NCBI RefSeq assembly: GCF_016894265.1
Contig: NZ_CP069791.1
Location: forward strand, 496,001-560,000
Reading direction: 5' to 3'
Origin: Corynebacterium tuberculostearicum
GTDB lineage: Bacteria; Actinomycetota; Actinomycetes; Mycobacteriales; Mycobacteriaceae
DNA: 64,000 nt
In this document: positions 44,910 to 55,300 of the stretch, in pieces
How the letters are laid out: every line of letters begins with the position of its first letter
Position numbering within the stretch: the stretch's first letter is position 1
Position numbers and translations under genes: made by a program
Notes under the pieces: model-generated
Seen by the model: the letters and a program-made list of their open reading frames with translations, nothing else
Told to the model about the DNA's origin: nothing
The model's database searches: none

Positions 44910-45836
44910 TTAACGGTTTTCTGCGAGGAAATGTTCCGCATCAATTGCCGCACGGCAACCGGAGCCGGCCGCGGTAATTGCCTGCTGGTAGTGGTCATCC
45001 ACCAAGTCACCGCAGGCGAAAACGCCTGGCAGGGAGGTCTTGGTGGTGGGTTGTTCAACTACAACATAGCCGTTGTCATTGAGTTTGACCTGATCATTGA
45101 GGAAGGAAGAGCGCGGATCATGGCCAATTGCTACGAACATGGCAGTGACGTCCAAGGTGGAAGTCTCGCCGTTGGTGACGTCCTTGAGTTTGAGTCCGCC
45201 GACCTTGCCATCGGCTTCAATAACTTCTTCGACGACCTTATTGGTCTCCCACTTGATCTTTTCGTTGGCCTGGGCGCGCTCCAGCATGATCTTGGAGGCG
45301 CGGAAGTTCTCGGAGCGGTTCACAATGGTGACAGAGTCCGCGAACTTGGTGAGGAAGGTAGCCTCCTCCATGGCAGAGTCGCCGCCGCCGATAACGGCAA
45401 TATTGTGGTCCTTGAAGAAGAAGCCATCGCACGTAGCGCAGGTAGAAACGCCGCGGCCGGTAAGTTCTTCCTCACCTGGTACGCCGAGGTGGCGCGGGGC
45501 GGCACCGGTGGCGAGGATGACGGCGCGGGCCTCAAAGAGCTCGTCACCCACGTGCAGCTTTTTAATATCGCCTTCCAGCTCAACGGAGTCAACGACCTCC
45601 ATGCGGAGATCCGCACCAAAGCGGATGGCCTGGGCGCGCATTTCTTCCATGAGCTCTGGGCCCATGATGCCCTTTTGGAAGCCGGGGTAGTTTTCTACCT
45701 CGGTGGTATTCATAAGCTCGCCGCCGTACTCGAAGCCCTCGAATACAATCGGGTTGAGCTCGGCGCGTGCCGCGTACAGCGCGGCGGTGTAACCGGCAGG
45801 GCCGGAACCTACGATGGCAACATCGTGGACGGTCAT
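44910..45836 (-). CDS. trxB: Thioredoxin reductase
   Basis: The ATG at 45836 has GGGAG upstream and gives 308 residues. A longer form to 45902 is not supported. The FAD motif [18 protein letters not shown], the redox site CATCDG and the NADPH motif [12 protein letters not shown] are present, with the C-terminal [27 protein letters not shown]. It transfers electrons from NADPH to thioredoxin. It follows sigM by about 84 bases and is probably under SigM control, as known in C. glutamicum. Confidence 0.97.
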   Translation of the reverse strand: MTVHDVAIVGSGPAGYTAALYAARAELNPIVFEGFEYGGELMNTTEVENYPGFQKGIMGPELMEEMRAQAIRFGADLRMEVVDSVELEGDIKKLHVGDELFEARAVILATGAAPRHLGVPGEEELTGRGVSTCATCDGFFFKDHNIAVIGGGDSAMEEATFLTKFADSVTIVNRSENFRASKIMLERAQANEKIKWETNKVVEEVIEADGKVGGLKLKDVTNGETSTLDVTAMFVAIGHDPRSSFLNDQVKLNDNGYVVVEQPTTKTSLPGVFACGDLVDDHYQQAITAAGSGCRAAIDAEHFLAENR

Positions 45837-45920
45837 TGCTAACTCCCTTAAATCAGAGTGTGGTTTCGCGTAACGCCCTGAGTCTACCCGCCACGTTGAC
45901 AAACGTCGGTATTAGCAAAC

Positions 45921-46469
45921 TCACCCCATGGCGGCGCGTAGGACTTCCCTCGCTCGGGCGCGGCGGGATTTGATGGTGCCGGGCTTTACCCCTTGGGCGG
46001 TGGCAACTTCGCCGACGCGGAACCCGGCGACGTCGGTAAGCACCAGTGCTTCGCGCTGATCCTCCCGCAGCAGCTGCATTGCTTCTCGCACCACTAGCTG
46101 CTCCGCTAGGTTTTCGGAAGGGTTATGCGCGAGCAGCGGGTTGCGATCGTAGTCAAAGTCCTCCGCATCTAATGAAGCATTTTCCCTGTTAGAACGGTGG
46201 TTCAAGTAGTCATAGCCAGAGTTTTTCACCAGCCGGTGCAGCCAGGTCGATAGCGCAGACTCGCGGCGATAGGAGTGCAGGTTGCAGCTGGCGCGCAGGA
46301 AGGCTTCCTGGACCACATCTTGGGCATCATGATCGTTTCTGGTGTAGCGCCGCGCTACCGTCGTCAGCCGCGTGCGGTGGCGTTCCACGATGGTGGAAAA
46401 GGCCTTATTGTCCCCCTCAATAAAAGCATCAACTAGTTCTTCGTCACTGCGGTCATGACTGAGCGTCAT
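45921..46469 (-). CDS. sigM: ECF RNA polymerase sigma factor SigM
   Basis: This 182-residue protein has sigma region 2 (AFSTIVERHRTRLTTVARRYTRNDHDAQDVVQEAFLRA) and region 4 (REALVLTDVAGFRVGEVATAQGVKPGTIKSRRARAREVLR). The position next to trxB-trxA identifies it as SigM, which responds to disulfide and oxidative stress. No zinc-binding anti-sigma gene lies between it and trxB or upstream. Upstream is an RBS (GGGGGGA) and a TATAAC-type -10. The usual neighbour murJ is displaced by pepN and insertion sequences. Confidence 0.92.
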   Translation of the reverse strand: MTLSHDRSDEELVDAFIEGDNKAFSTIVERHRTRLTTVARRYTRNDHDAQDVVQEAFLRASCNLHSYRRESALSTWLHRLVKNSGYDYLNHRSNRENASLDAEDFDYDRNPLLAHNPSENLAEQLVVREAMQLLREDQREALVLTDVAGFRVGEVATAQGVKPGTIKSRRARAREVLRAAMG

Positions 46470-46551
46470 ATGTAGATTCCCCCCGGATCAACAACTGTTA
46501 TACACAGTGTGACCCGAGGGGAATTAGGGCGCGAGCGCTAGGCTGTACAGT

Positions 46552-49077
46552 TTATTGACCAGCCCGCACGCGGAGGGTGCGCCGCAGGTTATCGCGGCAT
46601 TCCAGCAGGATGCGGCGCAGCGCTCCTGGCAGCTCCCGGTGCAGCAGGCGCGTGGTGGCGGCATCGGCCATCGGCAGCTCTGGGTAGAAGCCGCGGATGA
46701 GGCGGTTAGCAATCTCAATCGGGTGCGCGGCCCAGATGTCTTCCACGCGGGAGAAGAACTCCTCCGCGAAGGCCTCCTGCAGGCTAGCTGAGCGCGGGGC
46801 ATTGAAACCGGTGACCAGTGCGTCGACTTCGGCATTGGAATATGCGCCGGGCGTGAGTGCCTTATCGAACGCGGAGCGCTTGGTCTCCGGCGTGGGGAAG
46901 GCGTGGCTGGCGCCGAGGAATTCGGTAGCGCCGGTCAGCGTATTATCGCGCTGCTTTTCCTCTTCGAGCTCGGCCGGGGTTACGGCATTGCGGGCGGCGA
47001 GGGCGCGTAAGATCGACCAGCGGATTTCGGGGTCCAAGCGAAGGCCGACAATGTCACCGGAGAGCAGGGCCTTAAGGCGTGCGGTGCCTGATTCCTCCGG
47101 CGTTGCGGCGAGTGCGCGGATGGCGGCGCGAGCGAGCACAAGCTGGGCGTCCGAGGCTGGTTCGGCCTCGTTCAGATGGCCCCAGATTGCCTCGGCATAG
47201 TCGGTGCGGACCTGCTCGCGGTCGGCGTCTGCAACATAATGCGCACTGTCAAAGTTGGCATTGGCGCAGGCAGCAGCCAGCAGCGTGGTATTGGGTTCGC
47301 GGGCTTCGTGCTTGACGACGACCCCCACATAGTCAATCGCCGACATTTCCCCATCGCGGGTGAGGTTCCACAGGGCGGTCCAGATTACCGCGCGGGTCAA
47401 TTCATCTTCGATGTCGGTCAGGCGCTCACTCGCTGTGTCTAGGGAGGTCTCGTCGAAGCGGATCTTGGCGTAGGTATGGTCGGCGTCGTTAAGCAACAGC
47501 AATGCAGGGGCCGGGAGGCCTGCCGCTTCATCGATGATGGTGCGGGTGGTGCCATCACCGGCGGGAAGATCGATGTCGATCTCGCGGTACTTGTGCAGGG
47601 ACGCATCAAAGAGCGAAGCGGTCAGGCGGTGCGGTCGGGTGACGTCCTCGGCGTCTGCACTGATGGCCAGCTCCGCAATTTTCTCGCCTTCGGTGTGCAA
47701 CTCCGGGGTGAGGGTATCCGGGCCCCACGTGCGCAGCCAGGCCTGCGACCAGGCATCAAGATCGCGGTCCGTGTGCTTCTTGAGCGCCTGCAGGAGGTCA
47801 TCAAAGGTGGCGGCGGCGAAGGCGTGCTCCTGGAAGTAGTCGCGCGCACCGGCGTAGAAATTATCGCGGCCGACGTAATGCACCAGCTGCTTGAGAACCG
47901 CCGCTCCTTTGGCATAGGTGATGCCATCGAAGTTTTGGCGCGCGGCATCCACGTCCGGGATCTCCGCCTTGATGGGGTGCGTGGTGGGCAGCTGATCCTG
48001 CAGGTAGGCCCAGTTCTTGCGGGCGCCGGCAAAGTTTGCCCAGGCCTCGGTGTAGTCGGTGCCGTGGACGGAAGAATCCGCGCCCATAAATTCCGCGAAG
48101 GACTCTTTGAGCCACAGGTCATCCCACCACTGCGGAGTGACCAGATCACCGAACCACATATGGGACATCTCGTGCAGGATGGTGTTTGCACGGCCGGCGT
48201 GCTGCGCGCGGGTAGCGCGGGAGCGGAAGATGTAGTTCTCCGTAAACGTCACCAGGCCGGGATTTTCCATCGCGCCGAGGTTGTATTCGGGTACAAAGAT
48301 GGAATCGTACTTGCCCCACGGATAGGGATAGCCAAAGTTCTGATGGAAAAAGTCCATGCCTTGGGCGGTAAGTTCTAGGATTTCCTCGTCCAGGTGCTCA
48401 AACATGGACGCGCGCGCAAAGGCGCGCAGCTGTGCCGAGTGGCTGCCATCCGGGGCGGTCCAGGTGCGCTCTTGGTACTGGTAAGGGCCTGCCGCAAAAG
48501 AAGTCAGGTACGTCGACAGCGGCGGGGTCGGCGCGAAGGTAACGGTGGCGAGCCCCCCCTCCTCGTGACGTTCGACTTCCGGTTGGTTGGAAAGGATCTG
48601 CCACTTTTTCGGTGCGGTCATGCGCACGTGGAAGACGGCCTTGAGATCCGGCTGCTCTAGGCAGGGGAAGATGCGGCGGGCATCAGAAGGCTCGAGGTGT
48701 GAATACAGGTAGGTCGCGTCATCGGCCTGATCGTGCATCCGATGCAGACCCTGGCCGGTGCGCGAATAGCGCGAGTGGCCGGTGACTTCGATGGCGAGCT
48801 CCTCCCCTACCGGCAGGCCGTGCAGCCGGATGATGCTGCCATCAAAGTCCACCTCCTGCGGGGTGCCATTGACCTTGACCTCCGCGACGGATTCGCCTAG
48901 GTAATCCAGGAAAAGCTCGGGCTCACTGCTGTTGAGTTCGAGGCGGGTAGTCACGCGGTAGGTGGGGCTATCGAGTACCTCCGAGAGGTCAAGGTGGAGG
49001 TGATAAGCGCGCAGGTCCACCGTCGCTGCGCGTTCTTGGAGCAACTCGTGCTGCGTCTTAGTTTGTGGTGCGGTCAT
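46552..49077 (-). CDS. pepN: Aminopeptidase N (M1 family)
   Basis: This 841-residue protein is full length. It has the exopeptidase motif GAMEN (in YNLGAMENPGLVTF) and the zinc site HEMSH near residue 300, followed 18 residues later by Glu in KESFAEF. A helical ERAP1-like C-terminal domain follows. No signal peptide is present, so the enzyme is cytoplasmic. It removes N-terminal residues from peptides. It lies between sigM and the insertion sequences, 83 bases from sigM. Its promoter must lie within 49078-49166. Confidence 0.96.
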   Translation of the reverse strand: MTAPQTKTQHELLQERAATVDLRAYHLHLDLSEVLDSPTYRVTTRLELNSSEPELFLDYLGESVAEVKVNGTPQEVDFDGSIIRLHGLPVGEELAIEVTGHSRYSRTGQGLHRMHDQADDATYLYSHLEPSDARRIFPCLEQPDLKAVFHVRMTAPKKWQILSNQPEVERHEEGGLATVTFAPTPPLSTYLTSFAAGPYQYQERTWTAPDGSHSAQLRAFARASMFEHLDEEILELTAQGMDFFHQNFGYPYPWGKYDSIFVPEYNLGAMENPGLVTFTENYIFRSRATRAQHAGRANTILHEMSHMWFGDLVTPQWWDDLWLKESFAEFMGADSSVHGTDYTEAWANFAGARKNWAYLQDQLPTTHPIKAEIPDVDAARQNFDGITYAKGAAVLKQLVHYVGRDNFYAGARDYFQEHAFAAATFDDLLQALKKHTDRDLDAWSQAWLRTWGPDTLTPELHTEGEKIAELAISADAEDVTRPHRLTASLFDASLHKYREIDIDLPAGDGTTRTIIDEAAGLPAPALLLLNDADHTYAKIRFDETSLDTASERLTDIEDELTRAVIWTALWNLTRDGEMSAIDYVGVVVKHEAREPNTTLLAAACANANFDSAHYVADADREQVRTDYAEAIWGHLNEAEPASDAQLVLARAAIRALAATPEESGTARLKALLSGDIVGLRLDPEIRWSILRALAARNAVTPAELEEEKQRDNTLTGATEFLGASHAFPTPETKRSAFDKALTPGAYSNAEVDALVTGFNAPRSASLQEAFAEEFFSRVEDIWAAHPIEIANRLIRGFYPELPMADAATTRLLHRELPGALRRILLECRDNLRRTLRVRAGQ

Positions 49078-49166
49078 GTCTACGAACTATAGTTACCGCC
49101 GTCACGTAAGGTGCGGGGTTGGGGTTCTAAGTTCCGCTGCCTTTTAGCAGCAAATTACCCAGCGGG

Positions 49167-50617
49167 TATTGGAGGAGCGTGTCAAGTTGTTTGTGTGTGG
49201 GGCTAGGTTTATAGGTATTTGTCGAAGCGGTCGGGGTAGGCCACGGCCATTTGGTTAATGGCTTGTTTCCAGCCGGAAACTCTGGCTCCTTCCATGAGTC
49301 TGCCGGCTGTCGCTGAGACTCGTTTGCCCTGCTTCGCCCTCTTGGCAGCGCGTTTGTCTTCAATGTTGCAGATCATCAGCCACAGCGTCTTCAGCGCTGA
49401 TTCATCGTTGGTGAACTGCACCCTGTTACGGGTAGCTTTACGCAGTTCATTGTTGAATGATTCAATGGAGTTCGTCGTATAGATAACCTTTCTGGCTGCT
49501 GGTGGGAACTGCAAAAACGGTACGAAACGCTGCCATGCACCTCGCCAGACCTTGACTGAGCGTGGATACTTTTCTCCCAATTCAGAGGCTTCAAATTCGT
49601 CTAAGGCCGCCTTAGCTGTGGACTCGTCCGTGGCGGTGTAAATCTTTTTCAACGCGGCCGATACACCCCGGCGATCCCCATAGGCTACCCACCGGTTCGC
49701 TGCGCGAATCAGGTGCACGATACAGGTTTGCACCATAGAGTTCGGCCAGGTTGCCTCAACTGCTTCTGGTAGGCCTTTCAGCCCGTCACAGCAGACGATA
49801 AAGACGTCCTTGACACCACGGTTAGAAAGATTGGCGCATACTTGCGCCCAAAATGAAGCGCCTTCTTCTTTGGCGATCCACAATCCTAAAATGTGCTTGA
49901 TACCGTCGAGATCCACGCCGATTGCCATGTACGCGGACTTGTTGACTACTCGGCCACCGTCGCGGACTTTAATGCGCAGCGCGTCCAGGAAAATGACCGG
50001 GTAGAACTCGTCTAGCTGGCGGTTTTGCCAGACCATGACTTCATCCAAGACGGCGTCAGTAACCGCAGAAATCGTCTCATGGGAAACGTCAACACGCATC
50101 GCCGTTGCCATATGATGCTGGATATCCCTGATTGTCATCCCACCGGCGTACAAGCTGACAATCATGTCATCGACATCAGTTAAACGTCTCGAGCCTTTAG
50201 GGACCATAGTTGGGATAAACGTCCCAGTCCTGTCTCTGGGGATATCCACGGTGACCGGCCCGTAGTTAGAATCCACGGTCTTTGTGTACGACCCGTTGCG
50301 GTGATTGTCTGTCCCAGCTGCAGCTTTGCCGCTCCTATCACCAGACTCGTAGCCGAGGTGGGCATCCATCTCGGCATTCAAACCCCTAGTAATCGAGGCT
50401 TGCAGCATGCCGCGAACCAGGTCATTGGCATCCGTTGTGGACGTGCCTAGGTCGTCAATCAGTTTCGCGATTTCAGGGTTAGCAAGCAGCTTCTTTTCAA
50501 TCGCATCAATCTTGGCCTTATCGGCCGGATCTCGTCGTGCCACAGTAGTCATTCTGGTCCATCTCCTCATGCAGGTTGGGAACCCACACACAAACCATCA
50601 GACACTCTCTATTGGAG
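49167..50617. mobile_element. IS256-family insertion sequence with 8-bp target duplication
   Basis: The terminal inverted repeats are about 27 bp with 22 matches (49175-49201 and 50583-50609). They start GAGCGTGTC and GAGAGTGTC and share TTTGTGTGTGGG. The octamer TATTGGAG stands directly outside both ends (49167-49174 and 50610-50617), the target duplication length expected for IS256. The element itself is 1,435 bp and holds one intact transposase gene. The exact repeats indicate a recent single insertion. Confidence 0.93.
49209..50552 (-). CDS. IS256 family transposase
   Basis: From the ATG at 50552 the protein has 447 residues and begins MTTVARRDPADKAKID. It shows the IS256 (mutator-type) landmarks: GDRSGKAAAGTDNHRNGSYTKTV, VTVDIPRDRTG, the DDE core with FLDALRIKVRDGG, a Cys/Asp segment IVCCDGLKGLPEAV, and YTTNSIESFNNELRKATRNR near the end. 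The reading frame is intact, so the element is potentially active. An extension to 50591 would reach into the terminal repeat and is rejected. Confidence 0.95.
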   Translation of the reverse strand: MTTVARRDPADKAKIDAIEKKLLANPEIAKLIDDLGTSTTDANDLVRGMLQASITRGLNAEMDAHLGYESGDRSGKAAAGTDNHRNGSYTKTVDSNYGPVTVDIPRDRTGTFIPTMVPKGSRRLTDVDDMIVSLYAGGMTIRDIQHHMATAMRVDVSHETISAVTDAVLDEVMVWQNRQLDEFYPVIFLDALRIKVRDGGRVVNKSAYMAIGVDLDGIKHILGLWIAKEEGASFWAQVCANLSNRGVKDVFIVCCDGLKGLPEAVEATWPNSMVQTCIVHLIRAANRWVAYGDRRGVSAALKKIYTATDESTAKAALDEFEASELGEKYPRSVKVWRGAWQRFVPFLQFPPAARKVIYTTNSIESFNNELRKATRNRVQFTNDESALKTLWLMICNIEDKRAAKRAKQGKRVSATAGRLMEGARVSGWKQAINQMAVAYPDRFDKYL

Positions 50618-51024
50618 CCTCACTCTGAACCTGTTGGATTAGTTTTTGCCGTCTCACACTCTTCAAGTGGCGCAAGATGTCAGTGACCATCAGCAAGCGT
50701 CACACCACACTGAGGGATGCAACCTATGGAAACCGTCAGACGATAACACCACACTCACCACTTTCTGTAAACATAAGGCCTAGACCCCACTAGACGCGTG
50801 TAAAACAATGCTAGGAACGGCCCTATTTACAGGAAACATTCTGCTCCAAAGCGGCGTAACAATAGGGTGTAATCAACTTTTACAAGTGTTATCTGTCTCG
50901 GAGAGGATAAGAATCAGAGCACGATCCTCTACGTCCGGTTCCTACCCCAGATCATTCCCACCGAAAGCCGCCGCCAACCGGCCTGACCTCGCTCACTCGC
51001 CGGGCCACGGCATCACCATGGGGC
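50618..51024. other. Gap between IS elements without a supportable gene
   Basis: The left part continues the sequence that lay next to the IS256 target before insertion. It is unremarkable and A+T-richer. From roughly 50,930 the composition becomes G+C-richer and runs into the redoxin fragment. The boundary between native and foreign DNA is probably here. No repeat, RNA gene or complete reading frame was recognised. Confidence 0.5.
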
Positions 51025-51282
51025 TTGACCTTCGAGCCGGGAGCCCGGGTGCTTGCCAAGGTCCAGCGAAGCTCTCCTGCTGCCGTGAACTATGTCGCGG
51101 TGGACATCGCGTCCTACGAGACGGCCGATGAAATCAGGGAATTCCTGGCCGGAAATGGGGCGTCATCCCTGGCCTTTGCCTCTGATACCGATACGCGGCT
51201 CATCACCGCCTACCGGATAAACCAGGTAAGCACCGCTGTAATCCTGGACGCCGCGGGCACGGAGGTCTTCCGTGCCGTGGAG
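51025..51282 (+). pseudogene. Thioredoxin-like (redoxin) gene fragment
   Basis: The frame encodes RVLAKVQRSSPAAVNYVAVDI, then ADEIREFLAGNGA, DTDTRLITAYRINQVSTAVILD and TEVFR. This is the second half of a TlpA/redoxin-type thioredoxin fold including the cis-Pro-region equivalent QVSTAVI. The N-terminal half with the CxxC centre is absent, since the upstream bases do not resemble it. At the 3' end the frame runs into the IS6-family repeat at 51283. It is thus truncated on both sides and cannot be functional. It was probably carried in with the insertion sequence. Confidence 0.7.
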
Positions 51283-52125
51283 GGTGCTGTTGCAAAGTTG
51301 GGCGGAGAGCCGAGACGACCCAGTTTCTCATTTCCTGATGGCCGCTGCGTGCCGGCGTTCTCAGGCCGTCTCGAAGACCCGGTTGACGATCACCGCGTCC
51401 GGATTGGGGTGCCCATAAGCAAACATCGTGCCCTGACCTTTCCGTAATGAATGCATCGCTTCCATCCCTTTCAACGTCCGGTAGGCGGAAATTCGGTTTT
51501 TGAACGCCCCCTTCGGTCCCAGGATTCTTTTAAGTCGGCCATGATCTCCCTCGAGAACGTTGTTCAGGTATTTCACCTGCCGGTGCTCCACCGTCTGAGG
51601 GCAGATTCCCTCCGCCTTCAGCTCGGATATTGCCTTGGCCAGAGCTGGTGCCTTGTCGGTGTTGATGACCCGCGGGGACCCGGCTGTCGTATTCGATCGC
51701 AGCGTCTTGGCCAGGAAACGCTTGGCCGCAGCCACATTCCGTTTTGGTGAGAGGTAGAAGTCTAAGGTCTGCCCACCGGCGGTAATAGCCCGGTAGAGAT
51801 AGCACCACGTGCCGCCGACCCGGATATAGGTCTCATCCACCCGCCAGGACCGGGCCTGCCAGTCGGGTACCTGCCGGTACCAGCGAGTGTGCTTATCCAG
51901 CTCAGGGGCGTATTTCTGCACCCAGCGGTAGATCGTGGTGTGATCGACTGGCGCACCCCGCTCGGTCATCATTTCCTCCAAATCGCGGTAGCTCACCCCG
52001 TAGCGGCAGTACCACCGCACCGCCCACAGGATGATGTCACGGGGGAAATGACGACCGGAGAAGATGCCCATGGCTCTGATTATTTCACGCCGGTCTTTCT
52101 ACTGCCCCAACTTTGCAACAGCACC
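51283..52125. mobile_element. IS6-family insertion sequence (IS1628-like)
   Basis: The ends carry inverted repeats beginning GGTGCTGTTGCAAAGTTGGG (51283-51302 and the complement ending at 52125). The GTTGCAAA core is typical of the IS6/IS26 group. The element is 843 bp with one intact transposase gene. The adjoining octamers differ (CCGTGGAG left, ATGAATAC right), so there is no target duplication. Resemblance to corynebacterial IS1628 is from memory. Confidence 0.88.
51361..52071 (-). CDS. IS6 family transposase
   Basis: The protein has 236 residues, complete for this family. It begins MGIFSGRHFPRDIILWAVRWYCRYGVSYRDLEEMM, with the helix-turn-helix and the region before the DDE core. The catalytic triad is visible as WRVDETYIRV (Asp), VINTDKAPA (Asp) and EGDHGRLKR (Glu in VLEGDH). 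Members move by cointegrate formation and often mobilise adjacent genes. It faces the same way as murJ and lies 236 bases downstream of the murJ stop. Confidence 0.95.
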   Translation of the reverse strand: MGIFSGRHFPRDIILWAVRWYCRYGVSYRDLEEMMTERGAPVDHTTIYRWVQKYAPELDKHTRWYRQVPDWQARSWRVDETYIRVGGTWCYLYRAITAGGQTLDFYLSPKRNVAAAKRFLAKTLRSNTTAGSPRVINTDKAPALAKAISELKAEGICPQTVEHRQVKYLNNVLEGDHGRLKRILGPKGAFKNRISAYRTLKGMEAMHSLRKGQGTMFAYGHPNPDAVIVNRVFETA

Positions 52126-52249
52126 ATGAATACTCCTAAGGCTGTTGTGTGCGTTACGCCCCACAGTGTAAGTACCACTTCTAAATAGTCAACACGTGAA
52201 GTAAATGATTTTTGAACGTGCAGTTCAAAGAGGTGTGAATGCGGAAAAT

Positions 52250-52294
52250 CTTAAGAAAGAAGGCCGAATCGAGGGGCGTGTCCTCGATTCGGCC
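52250..52294 (-). terminator. Rho-independent terminator after murJ
   Basis: GGCCGAATCGAGG (52262-52274) pairs exactly with CCTCGATTCGGCC (52282-52294) over a 7-base loop. On the minus strand TTCTTTCTTAAG follows. It lies 13 bases after the murJ stop and shows that murJ is insulated from the insertion sequences. Confidence 0.9.
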
Positions 52295-52307
52295 GTGTGG
52301 GCTGTGC

Positions 52308-55300
52308 CTAGGGCTGCCCGACGAGACCAATGTCTGCGATGGTTGCCTTATTGGACTTGGGCAGCTCGGTGATCATGAGGAGGAGGCCGTCGAATTGCTC
52401 GGTCGTTTCCTCCAGCTCGATATCTTCCTTGCCGCTTTCGAACTTGCCCCTGGCCAGTTGGTGCAGGGAGCCAGCTTGTGGGTTCTCCGGATTGAAGCTG
52501 TCCTGATTTACGCCATAGACGGCGTACTTCGCCCCAGTGGAGTTGGACTGCACCACCGGCAGGACCGCAAGGTGCGTTGGCGTATCCAAGGTGACGAGGA
52601 CGCCGGTGTCCTCCTTTTCGGTGGACCAAGTGGTGGCCGTTTTGCCGTCGATAAGCGCTGCATAGTCCTTGTTATCAGGGACGGTAACCGCAGAGGAAGG
52701 CTGGAGACGCACCGGCGGGGTATCCGGAATATCCGTGCTGCCGTGGATGGTCTCGCTGACCGGGTTGGATGCCTCCACATTGCTGAGCAAGGACATGATC
52801 CAGGTGGTGAGCGCGGCCATTGCTACGACGAAGATCGTGGCGAAGATGCCGATGATGATGACGCCGGAACCGGAATAACCGCGGCCGCCAAAGCCGGGTT
52901 CTTGCGCCGGGTCATCCTCTTGATCCGGTTCTACCTGTGCCTTCACCGGCAGGGCTTCAGGTGCTTCTTCTGGCTCTTCCGGAGCGAAGTCGCGCAGGCG
53001 CTGGGCGATGCCGGCCAAGGTGAGCGCCTGTGCCTCTTGTAGCTCCTCCATCTTTTCCTCGCGGCTGTCTTCGTCGGCACTATCGAGCGCGTAGTGCGCA
53101 TCTTCGACGCGCTGGGCGGCCTCGTCCGCGGGAAGGTTGGCGTCCTCAGAAATATCGCGCAGCTTCTTCGGCGAAGGCTCCGTGGACTCTACGAGCAGTT
53201 CCAGGGCGGAGCTTAGAGCCTCGCGGTCGGTAGCGGCGGAGGTGCCATCCAGCACGGCGGGGAAGGCAACCTTGACCACGCCATCGGTAGAAACGCGGAA
53301 ACGATCGCGGTGCTCCACGCCGAGGATGAGGCCGGCATCGTGGGCAGCGGCGGCGTCAGCAAATAGCGGTGCAGTAGCACGAGCCACGGAATGGGGATCG
53401 AGGTTATCGGCCTCAGCCACCTGCTTAAGGGAGGTGCCCTCAAACCAATCCGCCACTACCAGGCAGCCAGTGCGATAAGACAGAACTTGGATATTATCCG
53501 CCACGGTATCGAGCTCCAGCTCGGCAAGGCGGCGGGTATTGCGCGAAATCTCTGCGGAGCGACGGGCTGCAACTCCCGGCGTCGCCGGCGCAATTGGCGC
53601 CAGGCTATTGGTATCGACGAACGTCAAGGCGACCAGTCGGCCGGTGGACTGTTCGCGTGCCTGCCAGAACTGCGCACCAGTGACCGCACCGTGATCTTGG
53701 AGCAGGCGGAAGCGACCATCCGATACCGGGGCACCCGGCACGAGGCGTGGTCCGCGGACGATTCCGGCGGACATCGGCGGCGGCACCAGGGTGGCATTGA
53801 AGGCGTCCTGGGTAAATACCGGCCGGATTTCCGGCACGTCGGGCTCCTCCAGCTCGATGGCCTTCGAGGAATCGACCTTGATGAAGCGGGACATGCCCGG
53901 GATGCGCTGCAGGGCGCGGGCCAAGTTCTGCACCTCCGGCAAGGAGGATTTGGACAGCACCAGGCCGGTGGCGATGAGGAAGATGACGCCGAGCACCGCG
54001 ACCTTGATCAGCGAGACGATGGACGGCAGATTCTCCGGGAGGAGGAAATTCACGCCCCAGTACAGCACCCAGGAGACGACCAAGCCCACTAGGCCGGCAC
54101 CGGAAGCCCACAGCACGGTCTGCGTGACGGCCTTGCCGCCGAGGCTGCCGAGCTTGCGCTTGAGCAGGAAGCCGCCAATGACCGCGCCGGAGACGAAGCC
54201 AAAGCCATTGGCCGTACCGAGCAGAATCACCACGCGGTCCGGGTTGGATGTCATCAATGGTGCCAAGAGCGTGAGGACGATCTTGGTCAGCGTGATGCCG
54301 GCGATGATGAAGGTAGGCGTCCAGGCTTCCTCGCGGGCATAGAACACGCGCAGGTGCAGCAGCACCAAGGCATACGGGATAAGCGTGAAAGCGGAGAAGC
54401 TGATGGTCAGGCCGAGCTGCTCGGCGCTCTCGGCGCCGTAGGCACCGTATTGGAAGAGGGCGCGGGCGATAGGAACGCCGAAGCCGGTCATGAAGATGAC
54501 GATGGGGATAAGCGCGATGAAAGTCAGCTTGGAGCCCAGGGTGAGATCGCGGACCACGGCATCTACATCGCCGTCGGCGGCGTTGCGGGACAGGCGAGGC
54601 ATAATTGCCGTCAGGAGCGTCACGCCGATAACGCCATAAGGCACCTGCAGCATGAGCCAGGCATTCTGATAGACCAGCGGTGCGCCGGCATCCGCATAGG
54701 CGGCCACGCGGGAGGTGACCACGTAGCCCAGCTGGGAGATGGCCACATAAGTAATAATGGCCAAAGCCATGCCGCCGAATTGCTTGATGCGCGCATCCAG
54801 GCCCCATTTGGGGCGCAGATTAATGCCGGCCTTCTTGAGATACGGCAATAGGATGAGGCACTGCACCATCACCGCTGTGGTGGTGCCCAAGCCCAAGAGC
54901 ATGACGTGGGGATCGGCCACCGGCGTGGGCTCATGCGGGTCTAGTTGGCCGGGCAGGAAGCGATAAGCCAGCAGCACGCCAATGGAGATGAAGTTATTGA
55001 TCACCGGTGCCCAGGCGCCCGGACCAAAGACATTCTTGGTATTGAGGACGGCCTGGAAAAGGGCGAAGAGGCCGTAGAAAAGAATCTGCGGCAGCAGCAA
55101 GAAGGCCAAGGAAGTTGCCTGCACGGCATTGGCCTTGGAATCTTCCGGCAGCATCATCCTGGTTAAGAAGGGTGCGAGGACCACGGAGGCGATGGTGACT
55201 ATGCCCAGGATGGAAAAGGCCAGGGTAAATAGCCGCCGGACAAAGGTCTCGCCGCGGTCCGTGTCTTCCTTTTCGGCGCGCACGAGGACGGGCACAACCA

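Noticed and set aside
49127..49363. Small minus-strand frame at the 3' end of the IS256 transposase
   Set aside because: It crosses the IS terminal repeat and overlaps the transposase in another frame, with no homology.
53605..54807. 400-codon minus-strand frame inside murJ
   Set aside because: It lies in an alternative frame of murJ, is rich in Arg, His and Gly, and shows no protein family features.
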